Of a stretch of DNA of 64,000 nt, positions 27,377 through 38,512 are shown piece after piece. Position numbers and translations under genes: made by a program. Position 1 is the stretch's first letter. Each line of letters opens with the position of its first letter. This stretch comes from Orthonyx spaldingii (taxonomy: Eukaryota; Chordata; Aves; Passeriformes; Orthonychidae): assembly GCA_013397795.1 (NCBI GenBank), contig VZTJ01002441.1, positions 3,478,980 to 3,542,979 of the forward strand. The letters are read 5' to 3'. The notes below the pieces were generated by a model. That model was not told the origin of the DNA, did no database searches, and saw only the letters and a list, made by a program, of their open reading frames with translations.

Positions 27377-27418
27377 TGGGGAAGAACACAAGTCTTCTGG
27401 GGAAGAACACAAGCCTTC
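27377..27418. repeat. 21-bp tandem duplication, two copies
   Basis: Two directly adjacent 21-base units begin TGGGGAAGAACACAAG and end in CTTC. They differ at one position (T in the first, C in the second). The near identity suggests a fairly recent slippage duplication or a very small minisatellite. Confidence 0.9.
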
Positions 27419-30400
27419 CTGGCATAGAAACTCTCTTGGCATGGATATTTTCACATTAATTGCTGACCTAGTTAAGAAAATGTGTGTATATATATGTACA
27501 AACATATAGAAATATCAGCTTATTTCCCTCTCTGATTTTCACAGAGGAATAGGTTACAAGTGTTTTCTACATTAATTTCTCCCGACATGTTTACAAACAA
27601 TTCTCTCAGAGAGGATTCACTGGATAATATTATCATTCTTTAAAAAAATAGCTCCCAGTAAATTCCAATAAATAACGTCATCGCTAACAAGCACTGTATG
27701 GGTCAGTTTAAATGCAATGCTAGCAATGCACACTTAGCAAGATGCTGAGGAAAAATAACCTCCCAAACACATGAAAGATTGTTTACATTTGCAGGTTCAT
27801 AACATTTTAAACCCTGCTCAGGAGATCACATTTGAGGAGCAACAAGCCAGGATAACACACGGGTGAAAAACTTTCCTCGCGAGCATTAAAACATTTGCCA
27901 CAAATAGAAAACAATAGGTTAAATTCCTTCAGAGCACCGTGCCTAATTTGGTGGCAATTAATCAGCTCAGATAAGAGAATCATAGGAATATCAGCTTTAT
28001 AGACTCAGAATAAACAGCAGCATGAAATACATTCCTTTCCTATGATCAACAGCACCTAACAATTACAGTGATAGTCATTAGCAGGCTGTAGAAAAAAGGA
28101 AAGCGAGTGTGTAGGAGGAGGGACAGGTCATACTGAAGCTGTCTTTTTATTAATCATCATTATAGGAAGGGAAAGAAGAAATATTACGTTTCCGTTCCTA
28201 TGAAATGTATTAGTCATTATTTTTTAAACTTGATTATCTGTTTTCCGATCCTGAAATCTCTTTCAGATGCTTGAGTGAAAACACAAACAAACACCAAACA
28301 TATTTAAAAAAAAAACCCAAACAAAAACTGTTCAACAGAGCAGTTACCCACAAATCACGGAGAAACCAGCAGTATCACACGATATGATAGTCTGATAAGT
28401 AATTTCTACCCCAGGACAAAGTTTCAGTTATACCACCTTTATTTTCTTTGGTTTCTTACGGCATCCCCACTTTGCTACATTAGCCTCTCTTTAGGGAAAA
28501 AAAAAAAATCAATCTGGGGGAATTTACCTTTTAAGAGAAAAAAGATTGGAAAAAAAACTACTGCATCTTCACTTTTTCTTTAGGTCAAGGATATCAAAAC
28601 TAGACAGTACTTTTGGTACTTTCACCTACCTTAAAATATTCCATTAGATAGAACAGAGCTAATGATCCCTAGGAAGAGGGAATGGATGGCTTTCCTAGCA
28701 CCAAAGGGGTTAAAAAAATACAGAAAACCCTACAGACATACATGCTCCCCAGTCCTTAAAATATTGCAATATGAGTTTGGGGGATTTTTTTAAAGTGCTG
28801 TTGTTCGAAATTTCCTGTGCTCACATGAAAGATGGTATTTAAACTATTGTAACTTGGCCAAGTCAAAAGCAATTTGCAGGAGGACACTGAAAGGCAAATA
28901 TATACATACAAGGGACAGGTCTGCTAACACGTTAAATAAACTACACTTACAAACAGAACCTGACAGTTCCTTTCTCAAAATAAATACATCTGAAAGTAAA
29001 TACATTGTCCTGTTGAGTCAGGCTGCATATGGCATCTCTGCTTTTCCTCCTCCCACCCTCCAACAGTGTGTCAAGGATGTTTTCATCCCCTTGTTTGTCT
29101 GTCTCCCCTAATCAGGAGGCTGTTGTTGTACTGAGCAAGTTGGGGTATTTAGTGAAAATCAAGATGGATTTAGTTTGGAATTAAGTAGATCCCCATGACA
29201 GGAAATATTAAGAGATGATGGATGTCTGACAAATATTTAAATTAAAAAAAAAAATCGACTCCCATTTCAGAAGGCAGTCTGCAAAGCTAGATTTATGAAA
29301 CTGAACTTTAAACTTAAAGGAACATATTTTTCCAGGCTTTACATATTAGCAACATTGCATTTAATTTAGAGATTAAATAAACACTAGTTTGAGGCAGTCC
29401 ACCAGGGCAGAAATGCTTCATGGAGGCAGGCTCACAGTTTTGAGGCTATGAAATATGTCTCCTGTTTTGACACTATTGTAATAGCATAGTTGTTCACTTT
29501 CCTTGTTTCCATGAGGTTTATGGTCCATAAAGTTTAATAACAATCTTAACAGCTGAACAGTGAGCACACATCTCTGGGAGGCTTCTGTAAGGAACAGGGT
29601 CTGAATTTTATCCATGTAATTTTTAGTGGCAGCATATGTCCTTTCCTCACCACTGTCCACAAACACCCACATCATTTAAAGACAGCACCAAGCGACACTG
29701 ACTCACCTTGGAAAAGAGGCCACATACCCTCACATCCTCCAGGAGCTGAGTGAACAGCACTCAAAACACCAGTTCTTGTTATAAAACTGCTGATTTTCAG
29801 AAAAATTAAAAAAAAAACTTGATCAACAGCAAAGATACAGGTCCCATAGGAAAAACAGCCAGGAGCACCCACAAAGAGCAGTGGCTTTTTTCCATTTGAG
29901 TTGGTACCAAAAAACCCCAAGGTCTTGAGTACATGTAAACCTTCTGCTCTAAGAGGTGCAGACTTCCCTCTTCACTCATCTTTCTCCACTCCCACAAGAT
30001 GAGGCAGGAACACTTCGGTTCCTCACAAAACTGGCCCCTAGGTTGTACCTTGACTAATTGCTTTCCATAACAAGTGAGTGAAAAAGGCCTGATTTTGGTG
30101 CAAAGAGGGAAAGTGGGTTCCCCCAAAAGAACATTCAAGCCTGCAAGCATCTTTTCCAGACAAGACATAGGCCCACCTCTGGTTTTATCCTCTGAAGTAG
30201 CCCAAAACAGATGGAAAAGAGCCAAACAAGCTACAGAAGGCTCTTAACCAGAGGGCAGATTCCCAAAACCACTGCAACACACCCCAAACCTCCATCTCAC
30301 TCCAGCCTCCGACTGGCTCATCTTTGGAAACTGCTTTCTTTTCAGCTACCACCAGAAAAAAAAAAAAAAAACAACTAAAAAAACCAACCAGCTAGAGAAG

Positions 30401-31624
30401 TTGGCAAACCTGAGAGCCCTAAAACTAATGTGGGATTCACCTGCACCTCCCCTGGCATCAGGCTCAACAGATGATCCAGGAGTCAGCCCTGCTGGCTTTG
30501 CCTGCCTTTCACCTTGGCTCATTTGGGTTCTGACCTGAGTGTATGGATCTGCCTCATGGACTGGCTCCTTTCCAGGGCAGGGAAAGCAGCACCACTGGAT
30601 CAGAAAGTAAAAGTCACACACAAATCCTGTAATACTAGTTGAAAGTTAACCGGAGATCTCTTTTATACAGCCTGATGGAAAGTTTTACATGATACAAGGC
30701 ACAGTGCTAGAAAGAGAAAACACCTTCTCCCCTGCAGCTTGGCTTTGACTTTAATTTTGATTAATTTGCGACTTCCTTGGACTGGAGTTTCAAACATTGA
30801 AGAACCATGTTGGTTCAAACAAATCAAAGATAAGACCCTCTGTCTACTGATAATTCCACCTATTCCACTATATTCATGATTTTTAGGGGTCTTTTGAAAA
30901 ACAGAAGTAAAAGGAAACATTCAACTTTCAAACCTGGATTTACATAACAATTTGTAAGGAGGAGCTCTATGCTAGTACAGAATATTAAATGAATTCCCCC
31001 TTTTTAAATAATTGAATAGATTCCAACTTGGTTGTGTCTCTGTAACATTTCAGTAGATCATTTTTTTTCAATGAATTTGACACATCAAGTAATATCAGAG
31101 TAAATCTACCTAAAATATTTACAATTACTTGCAAGATATTTTCACGTGAACCAGTAAATTGAAACTTCCTCTCAAAGGAGAGACATAAAAAAGTCATTTT
31201 TATGGTGGTTATTGTAATTTTAATAGGCAATTTCATAGGTAAACAGAAGTGCTTGATCTCCATTCACTACTGTATAACAGGCTGTGCTGCATATCTAATG
31301 GAATCACATGGATTTGTGTACAAAATGAACAAGAGTTATAAATGGCTCCTTCTGTGATTTAAACTCTACAGGTTTATGTACCTCAGCCACAGTGCCTGAG
31401 AAGAAAACACAACACACGTTTATATGGCACCAACAGGCAGCCCATTCCTCTGGGGAATAACGTTTTAAGAAGAAAACGCTCCAGTTTGGCATTAAAGCAG
31501 CTGTTCAGCAGAAGGAGCTGTGCACACATTTTCAGAGCAGCCTCCATCCAAGCTGGTTCACTGAAATGTGTGCAAGCTCAAAAGATGCGAAATTTGTGTG
31601 GGCAAATGACACTTTCATGGCTGG
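27419..31624. other. AT-rich non-coding sequence with an enhancer-like block
   Basis: No gene is recognised. The part from about 27640 to 28130 is treated separately as enhancer-like. Frames up to 139 codons (30225-29806 minus) show no motif and overlap simple A tracts. A 16-base A run lies at 30356-30371. Confidence 0.6.
27640..28130. promoter_or_regulatory. Enhancer-like, TAAT/ATTA-dense block
   Basis: This block is free of recognisable repeats and of long homopolymers. It is dense in short motifs typical of vertebrate developmental enhancers: homeodomain-type ATTA/TAAT cores, TTAATC, ATGCAATGC and CAATTAATCAG. Sequence texture of this kind is common in conserved non-coding elements, but conservation cannot be judged from one sequence. 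The boundaries are approximate. Confidence 0.25.
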
Positions 31625-32112
31625 AGTAGATTAATGGAGTAATAGATTTAAAGGCTAGAAGGGATCATTATGATCATCTACTATGACCTTCTGTTTAACA
31701 GAATTTAGCCAAGGGATTCCCGCATCCAGCCCATGGCTCATAACTTCTGGTTGAGCTACAACCAATATCTTTTAGAAAGACATTCAATCTTGATTTAAAG
31801 ACTTCAAGTGATGGAGAAGTCACTACATTCCCTGGCAAGTTGTCACAGTGCTTAATTGTACTGTTTCTTTTTTTCTTTTTTTTTTTCATTTAATTTTACT
31901 ACTACAATTTGTATAGTTTCAGCTCAGTCACTTTATCTCCTCCAACTAGATTAGAAGTCCTTTTCTAGCAGAAGTTTTGTCCAAGCAAGGAATACCTTCA
32001 TCTTTTCCTCACAAAGGCAGTGCTGCTTTATTCCTCTACTATGGGATAAAAGTTCTCATCATCCTCATAGGTCTTTTCTGATATCTCCAAACTCTTTACA
32101 TGCAAACAGCAA
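31625..32112 (-). mobile_element. Ancient CR1-class LINE 3' region, minus strand
   Basis: Read in the plus direction, the segment matches, in order, the reverse complement of a CR1-class LINE 3' region widespread in turtles and crocodilians. Landmarks are AGAAGGGATCATTATGATCA (from 31658), GGATTCCCGCATCCAGCCCA, TATCTTTTAGAAAGACATTC, TTGATTTAAAGACTTCAAGT, GATGGAGAA, and later CTAGATTAGAAG and a GGTCTTTTCTGATATCTCCA stretch near 32070-32090. A pyrimidine tract at 31865-31887 has expanded inside it. Divergence is far greater than in the CR1 at 23036, so this is an old insertion, probably predating the radiation of birds. No frame is intact. Confidence 0.8.
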
Positions 32113-34189
32113 CACTAGTACTTGTCAAGTAATCTTAAATTTATAGGGGTAATAACAGTAATAATAATACTGCAAGGATAAACTTGGAGAAGAAAACAAG
32201 CACGTAAGCCACTTGGTGTTTGTCTTTCTTACACATGCTCATGCAAATATCCTATAGAGAAAAGGAAGAAATAAAAAATTATCCAAATATGTTGAGTTTA
32301 GCCAGGCTGGAAGACATAAGGATAGTAAAACAGAGTGCAGATCTTGGGTTTTTTTGCCAAGTTATGTTTGATACAAGAATTCATGAGGCATAAGTACCCC
32401 CATAGTCCTCTCCATCATTCCACCTGGCTGGGGTCCCAGGCATGTTTGAGGAGGTTTTTAGGTGCTATACCTGACTCAGGCATGCACAGGGGGCTACAAG
32501 AGCAGGCTGCCAGATCCAGAGCATCTAAAACTCTCTAACACTATGAAAATCCTCAGCTGCTTATCAGAGCAGCTTTATGGAAAGTGAGATGAGGTTCTGG
32601 CCCCAGCATTTAACTAGACTTGGCCGTAACTCAATTTCTCACAAATAGCAATTTTGGCAGGTTCTGGTTCTCTTGCACAACTGTGGTACAGGCAGTGGGG
32701 ATAATAAATTATCGTGCTATTACATGACAACAGAAACCTCAATGCGTTTGGTTCCATGTGCAGGACTGAAAACGTGGGCTGTGATTTCATTGCACTTTCA
32801 ATAGGCTGGAATCTCATACACTTACATTGTTTAGTAATGAACTACTGATCATGTGAGACTGAGAATCCATGGGAAAAGTGATTGCCCTTATAAATAGGGT
32901 TCTGAATGAGGGGGTTTTTTGTGATGCAAAAGCCTGGATATTTGTAGTTAGAAACACTCTCCTACGTTTCAGGCATATATTGCAATGACACTGACAGTGT
33001 GGGGTTTGGGAGAATGTCCACAAATGCTGCTTCTGCTTCAGATGTGACTGCACACTTCTGGAAAACACAACAAATGTGTAATCCAAACACCAATATCTTT
33101 CTATAATTCATTAAAATCTACTGTTGGATTCCACAGACTGTCGAGAAGTTAAGAACAGCAAAACAAGAGGCATGCAATTCAAGACAACCTCTTACTTTGG
33201 GGGGACAAAAAAGAAGCTATTTTCATTCTAAGAAGATAGTGGGTGGGAGAATGGATTTCTGCTAGGGAAACAAGCAGTCACTTTCACTGAAAAGGAAATA
33301 CTGAGTTGCTTTGTCCTAAGGTCTCAGTGGAGCAAAGCCTGATGGTTTAACCATGGCATATGGGTTGCAGCCCAAGAGAGCTAAAGAGAAAATTTGGAAG
33401 CTCGTGTCAAATTTTCTGCTCTCTATATAGCTTTGGCCTAGGCCTCAGCAGCAGTCTCGAGGGACAGAATGATGTACTGCAATATAACAAGCTGCCTGAC
33501 ATTTTGAAATGCCTTAACCCCCAGCTTTCCATCCACCTTTTAGACCTTGCAGCAGCCTCCCTCCCCACATGGAGCTGAACAACGTCCAGTGCAAGACTTC
33601 ACTATAAAGAAAAAAGTTGCCATATCTTTGTCCTTGAGGGTTTTAATCGGCAATGACTCCTGGCTTCATTAATAACATTTTCAGTAATATAAGAGGAAAG
33701 GCCCGTTATTGTATAGGAGGGGGGTATGTGAATGTCTAATGTCCCTCACGCAGGCACAGGCCATGTCTCAGCAAAGTCTTGGGACTATTTGCTAGGTTTT
33801 CCCAAACCAGAACCCAGGATGGGGGACATGAAAAAGGGAAAGCACTGTTTTCCTGTAACCACAGAAATTGTAACCTTGTAATAAAACACAAAGACTCCTA
33901 AATCCCTAACAAAGGAGGCTTTAGAAGCACAAATGTGAATGTTGAAGCCAAGCCGGTGCACACAAGCAAGAAGAAATTTATTTTATGCTTCCAACAACTT
34001 TCAGATTTATATCTGGCAGTTGGAGGCCAAACCCTTAAAAACAGTGCAATAATTATATATCCAAACCAAAATCTTTCTCCCGCCTTGACATGGAAAATGC
34101 TGCAGAACCAAAAGCATTATTAATTTAAAAAAACTACATTCTGTTACAGGCTTGGACTCCAATACCTCAGTTCACAGGCTTCCTTTTTT
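32113..34189. other. AT-rich non-coding sequence, nothing recognised
   Basis: No gene or repeat family is supported. Frames stay below about 90 codons and lack motifs. The sequence at 32680-32720 has a faint MIR/L2-like texture but is not strong enough to call. Confidence 0.6.
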
Positions 34190-36010
34190 CTAAAAAGTCA
34201 AAACATCGAGGGGTTGAATAGAGTTCCTCTCATACATTATCTCCCTAATGACTTTGACCTATTAATAAGTGGAATCTATCAAGTATACTCTCTCCTACAG
34301 TATTTTGTCAATCGTTATACGCCTCAATGGGGCCACCATTAAAAATCTGCCAATTAATTCAGTATTTAGGACACTGTTACTATGAAATATGCTATGTATC
34401 ACACTATTTCTCATTATAAATATAGAAATGCTGTAAATTACAAGGTGAGATTAGTATTTTCTGCAATAAGAAGTGACGCCTTTTAATGATAATCGTTATA
34501 TATTTTGGCTTTTGTCTCCTTCAGCGGGATTTTTTTATAGATGAGCCATTCCAAGGAACAACAATCTGAATGCCACAACGGATACTGGAAAGATATTCCT
34601 TCAACGTCCTAACTCTTATTTCCTGCCATTCTGTATTAAGTCCTTTTGCAACAGGGTTTAAATATGCACCCTAATTAATTGTTATTCTTTCAAGAAAGCA
34701 AACTGAAGGGTTTTTCACAAACTTTAAAGAATGTCTTATTAGAAATAAGAATAATATTTTAAAATAATATTAGGCATCTTCAACTGAGTGTATGTTTACT
34801 TACTACATCTGAACAAAATGCTTTTGCTGACCAAAAACAAAACTCTTGCCCAAAAATGATTAATTGTGGCTTTCTGGTCAATAAAACACTAAATAAAACG
34901 AAGGATGAGAGTCTAATGTAGGTAAAAGTCTCTAATGACATTTATTAATTTATTTATTTTATTTTCATTTTTAAGAAAACAATGTTTTGATTAAAAATAT
35001 TTAATATCCCATGGATTAAAAAAAAAAATTAAACTATTAGCATCAAGTTAGCATGACTGTAATGAATAATGTGCAAAGTGCCTCTAATAGAGTTGTAGCT
35101 GTGGTTTCATTTATTCTAGATGAAAAATGACATTTATCAAACATTTGATCTGATGGACTATATATTTATGGAGAAACAAAAGAGAAGAGATTAACTGGCA
35201 AGAAAATCCATTTTGATTAGACTATTTAATGTTCTGTGTATGTGTTACAAATAACCCTCCTCCCAGGAGGATTCCTTTGAACCAGATTTCTTCAGTTATT
35301 ATTTTTATTTAGCACTGAGACCATATGACCTGGGAACAGAACCTTCTAAAACGCTTGACAAAAATCAAAGGTATTATAACTTTTATCTGTACACTTTGCT
35401 CAGTAAGGAAAATCTTACTGCTATATGGGATACGCTTGCTAAATTAAACTTCTATTGTTTTTAAATGTATTTTTTATCATTATCATTTTAGGATCTCCGC
35501 TTGTACATTTCTGAATGATATTTCATTTGGAACTGCAACCATTTATCTAGTTGAAGCATCTGTGTGTTTAACATATGGACTGGAAACTTTCCACTACAAT
35601 GACTGTGTTCTGCCAAAAAAGCCAGCAAAAGAAAATGTTCTGATGTAAACATAAGCTGATATCCAAGTTCTTCACAGGTTTTGAATCTTTAACCATCTAA
35701 GTAAAGGAGAGTTTATTATGACTGCAGTTTTATTGAAAACAAAACCAAAATAACACTAAATAAAATAAAATAAAAAATAGAAAACCAACAAAAACAGGCC
35801 CTGTATATTGCAAATCCCCATTTTGGCAACCCAAAGAGGGAATATAAGCTTAAAGGCCTGAATTTAACAAACCTAATTATCAAGGCTTAATTAGTACCAA
35901 GGGTAAAGCTTCATGGAACACCTGCAGACTTAATTTATGTCCTGACAGAGAGGAACAAGTGTTAATGGGCTGTATTTATGTTAATACCTGAACCTTAGAG
36001 AGCCAGTGGG
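34190..36010. promoter_or_regulatory. Long enhancer-like AT-rich block
   Basis: About 1.8 kb holds no recognisable transposon and no open frame of note. It has many homeodomain-type TAATTA/ATTA cores (for example the AATTAATTG near 34674), a LEF/TCF-like TTTGATCT near 35143, and a dense run of such motifs at about 35860-35990. A local palindromic AT stretch (AATAATATTTTAAAATAATATT type, 34750-34771) is also present. This texture is what conserved non-coding elements around developmental genes look like. Alignment is needed to establish conservation, and the limits given are loose. Confidence 0.3.
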
Positions 36011-36978
36011 ATAAAACAGACTATGCACTAGTTTTTTGTTTCAAGCTACAGAACAAACATAAAAGATTTTAATCGTAATATTAGTTTGCACATAAGTCCT
36101 TGGGGAAAGTATAGATCTATTTAAACTAAAATTGGAGATGCTGAATACTAAGGGAAAAAAAAAAAAAAAAAAGAAAGTTAATTTAAAAAGTGGTGTCAGT
36201 GCAGAAAATATCAAACCAAAGAGGGTCTACGGCCATTTTCTGAGCATCCTGTGAGCAGATACTGTTTTTTCAAAACCTCTTACGCCACACCATTGTGCTT
36301 TCTGCAGCACGAACATAGGTTTTTTCATGTTTCTGATGCATAATACAATTCTTTTCTATATTCAGAGGGAAGGCAAAAAGGTTGCCCACCATAACTGCAT
36401 TGCTGAGAGTATTGCCCCTGCCTGCTGGGACTTGGTGGACACGATCTGAGTTGGCTTTGGGCACGTTTTCAGAAGGCAGAGCCCTGTGGGGAATGGAGCC
36501 TCTTACGGTCTTCTGAGTTTTCGGAGCCCAGGCTATAAATGGGCCATATGGTGCCACCAGTCCCAGCTCTCCCTGAGTGCCAGGAGAGTACAGAACATTC
36601 TATATCCGTGCTGTTCCTCTCTCTGTGTGCAGTAAACTACCTTGGAGCTGGGGGGTTTAGGTAGGAATAAATAACCTGTGTTTTTCCCACTGAAGATGTA
36701 ATTCTGTTGCAGCAACACTGGTTCACTTCTGACACTGCAAGTATCCTAACTAAACACCACTAGAAAGATGGTGTTCTAATACCATTTTTTTGCCCTGAAA
36801 TGCTCCTTTTGGTCCTTGGCCACTCACACCGTTTTGGAAAGATCCCCCCTGAGAGTGTGGCCGTCCTCCCACGGGAACACAACTTGGCTTTGTGCCTCGT
36901 GCCTGGGGACACTGTCTCAGCGGGGCTTCCCAGCAGAAGGTCAGTGAAGATTTCCCCTTTTTTCTCTTTTAACTAAAG
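36011..36978. other. Non-coding sequence with A18 tract
   Basis: An 18-base A run lies at 36155-36172. A 95-codon minus frame (36557-36270) has no recognisable motif. The last 20 bases are pyrimidine-rich and end in AAAG, forming the acceptor-like site of the candidate exon that follows. Confidence 0.55.
36155..36172. repeat. Poly-A tract, 18 bases
   Basis: A continuous run of 18 A residues. No retroelement body is recognised beside it. Confidence 0.9.
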
Positions 36979-37072
36979 ATTTGCCTCTGCCTAAAGGCCT
37001 AAAACAGTTTTGCTGTCCATCATTTCCTGTAAGGACACCAGGCTCGAGTCTCTACAGCTGCCCAAGGGAGAG
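36979..37072 (+). other. Candidate orphan internal exon, 94 nt
   Basis: A pyrimidine tract (36954-36970) followed by AAAG at 36975-36978 resembles a 3' splice site. At 37071-37078 AG|GTAAGA is a good 5' splice site. The 94 bases between them have one reading frame open end to end (starting at the third base), beginning with LPLPKGLK and ending SCPRE, and the other two frames hit stops early. The length is typical of an internal vertebrate exon. The translated residues match no family I know, and the AAAG acceptor is not the preferred CAG. It could be a lineage-specific non-coding RNA exon or a pseudo-exon. Confidence 0.2.
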
Positions 37073-37269
37073 GTAAGAGTATTTACCGAATGCCCCATAG
37101 GAATTCAAGTTAATTTAAAGACATACATGTTGGTTGAGCAGGAATGGGTAGATTGGTTAGTGTCTCCTCCCCCCATGTCCTTTAGTGTAATGGCAAGAGA
37201 ATTTTTTAAGTTTTTGTTATCCTTTTTCCTTCCTATTTTATAATCCTCCTTAAAATATTGACACTATTG

Positions 37270-38136
37270 CTTCTTCCCTTCCTGCTTTTTTTTCTGGCAG
37301 TGACCACCCCCTGCCACCAGCCCGTTCGCCACATTTCAGTGGTGTACAAACCATCAGCACTTTCCATGGCTTGACTGAAAAAGTCACAGAGGATGTTTGC
37401 ACAGCTGTGGGAACTGGGGCTATTGCGAGGTCGTGTTTTAGTGCTGTCAGCTGGGAAGTGCAGCAGACCCACCGAGGGCTGGGAGGGATTTGTGTTCCCT
37501 TGTAGGAGCCCCAGTCATCCTGCATCTATCAGGGGCTCCTTCTGTATGAGGACAAACTTCCTGAGGCTACATAAGATGCTTAAACAGCTTAGAGCAAAAC
37601 CCACCCAGAACAGACTGGGCCGGCTCAGCATAATTGTGGAGGGAAGTTCCGCACTCTTTCCGTCCTTAGACTCGGAAAGGCTTCTCAGGACAAAGTGGAG
37701 GGAGGCCTTTCCATCTCCCCTGCAGCTTTCCAGTGGCCCAAAGCATCACATCAAACCTCAAGAAGAGTGAAGTCAGCCTCCATCTGCCCCCTGAGGACTG
37801 TCCCCTGCCCCAGAAATGCCTGAGAGCCCTTGCACTCTCTTGGAGGAGCCATGGCCAGTGGATTGTTCTCCCAGCTTGGATCTCCAAGGACGTGAGCTCC
37901 TTGAACCTCCCAAGCCAACCACCTGGTGTCCTCGACACCCCAAACTCTTGTTCCTTGGAGCACTGCTGGAAACATTTGCCCCATTTGCAGGTTTGGAAAT
38001 ACTTTCTGAAACACTACACAAGGACCTCACCAGCACCAGGAGCGAAATGCCGGTGTTGAGAGAGCTTTTGCTCTCTGTTACTTGCTCTCCCTGCATGAAA
38101 AGGAGGAAAACCAATACCTGCTTCTCAGGGCAATAA
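37270..38136. other. GC-richer block with open frames on both strands
   Basis: Composition rises in G and C, and overlapping frames of 84-125 codons occur on both strands. On plus, frames at 37393-37770 and 37816-38136 are in the same register and separated by two stops (TGA at 37768 and TGA at 37792). The translation is rich in P, S, L and K with no recognised motif. Low stop density in GC-rich DNA explains most of this. A decayed element or an exon of an unannotated transcript is possible, since the candidate exon at 36979-37072 lies just upstream. No polyadenylation signal or LTR boundary is evident. Confidence 0.3.
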
Positions 38137-38490
38137 TTACTTGCTTCCATGGAGGGGTGCAGTGAAAATAAAAATTAATTTTAATGGGAGCAGTAAACTG
38201 CTCTCTCTCTCTAAAGCTTCAAACTTTACTAAGGATCATCGACCAGACCAATCCACAAACGAATTTTCATTCAAAAGCTACACATTAAAAATAATAATAG
38301 TCTTTCTACAGGCTTCTCTTACTACTTTTATCAGTAGTAGTACTTACATCCCTTTTAAGACTGTTTTTACCTCTGGCAAATTTATCAGACCTTGAAATGT
38401 GGTTTTCCAAACTGGACATTGCAGATTAACACCAATCTAATATGCGTGATCATTGTGGAAACAATTCAAGCAAAGCATATTGATTTTTTT

Positions 38491-38512
38491 CACATGTGTG
38501 TGCACACATGTG
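38491..38512. other. 22-bp alternating purine-pyrimidine near-palindrome
   Basis: Two copies of the self-complementary octamer CACATGTG are separated by TGTGCA. All 22 bases alternate strictly between pyrimidine and purine, the pattern that favours left-handed Z-DNA. Each CACATGTG also contains an E-box (CATGTG/CACATG). No role is shown by the sequence itself. Confidence 0.85.

Noticed and set aside
29806..30225. 139-codon minus-strand frame
   Set aside because: No recognisable domain, no convincing splice sites at the edges, overlapping frames on the same strand, and an end inside an A tract.
32670..32720. GTGGGGATAATAA resembling an L2/MIR segment
   Set aside because: The match is short and the flanks do not follow the element's order.
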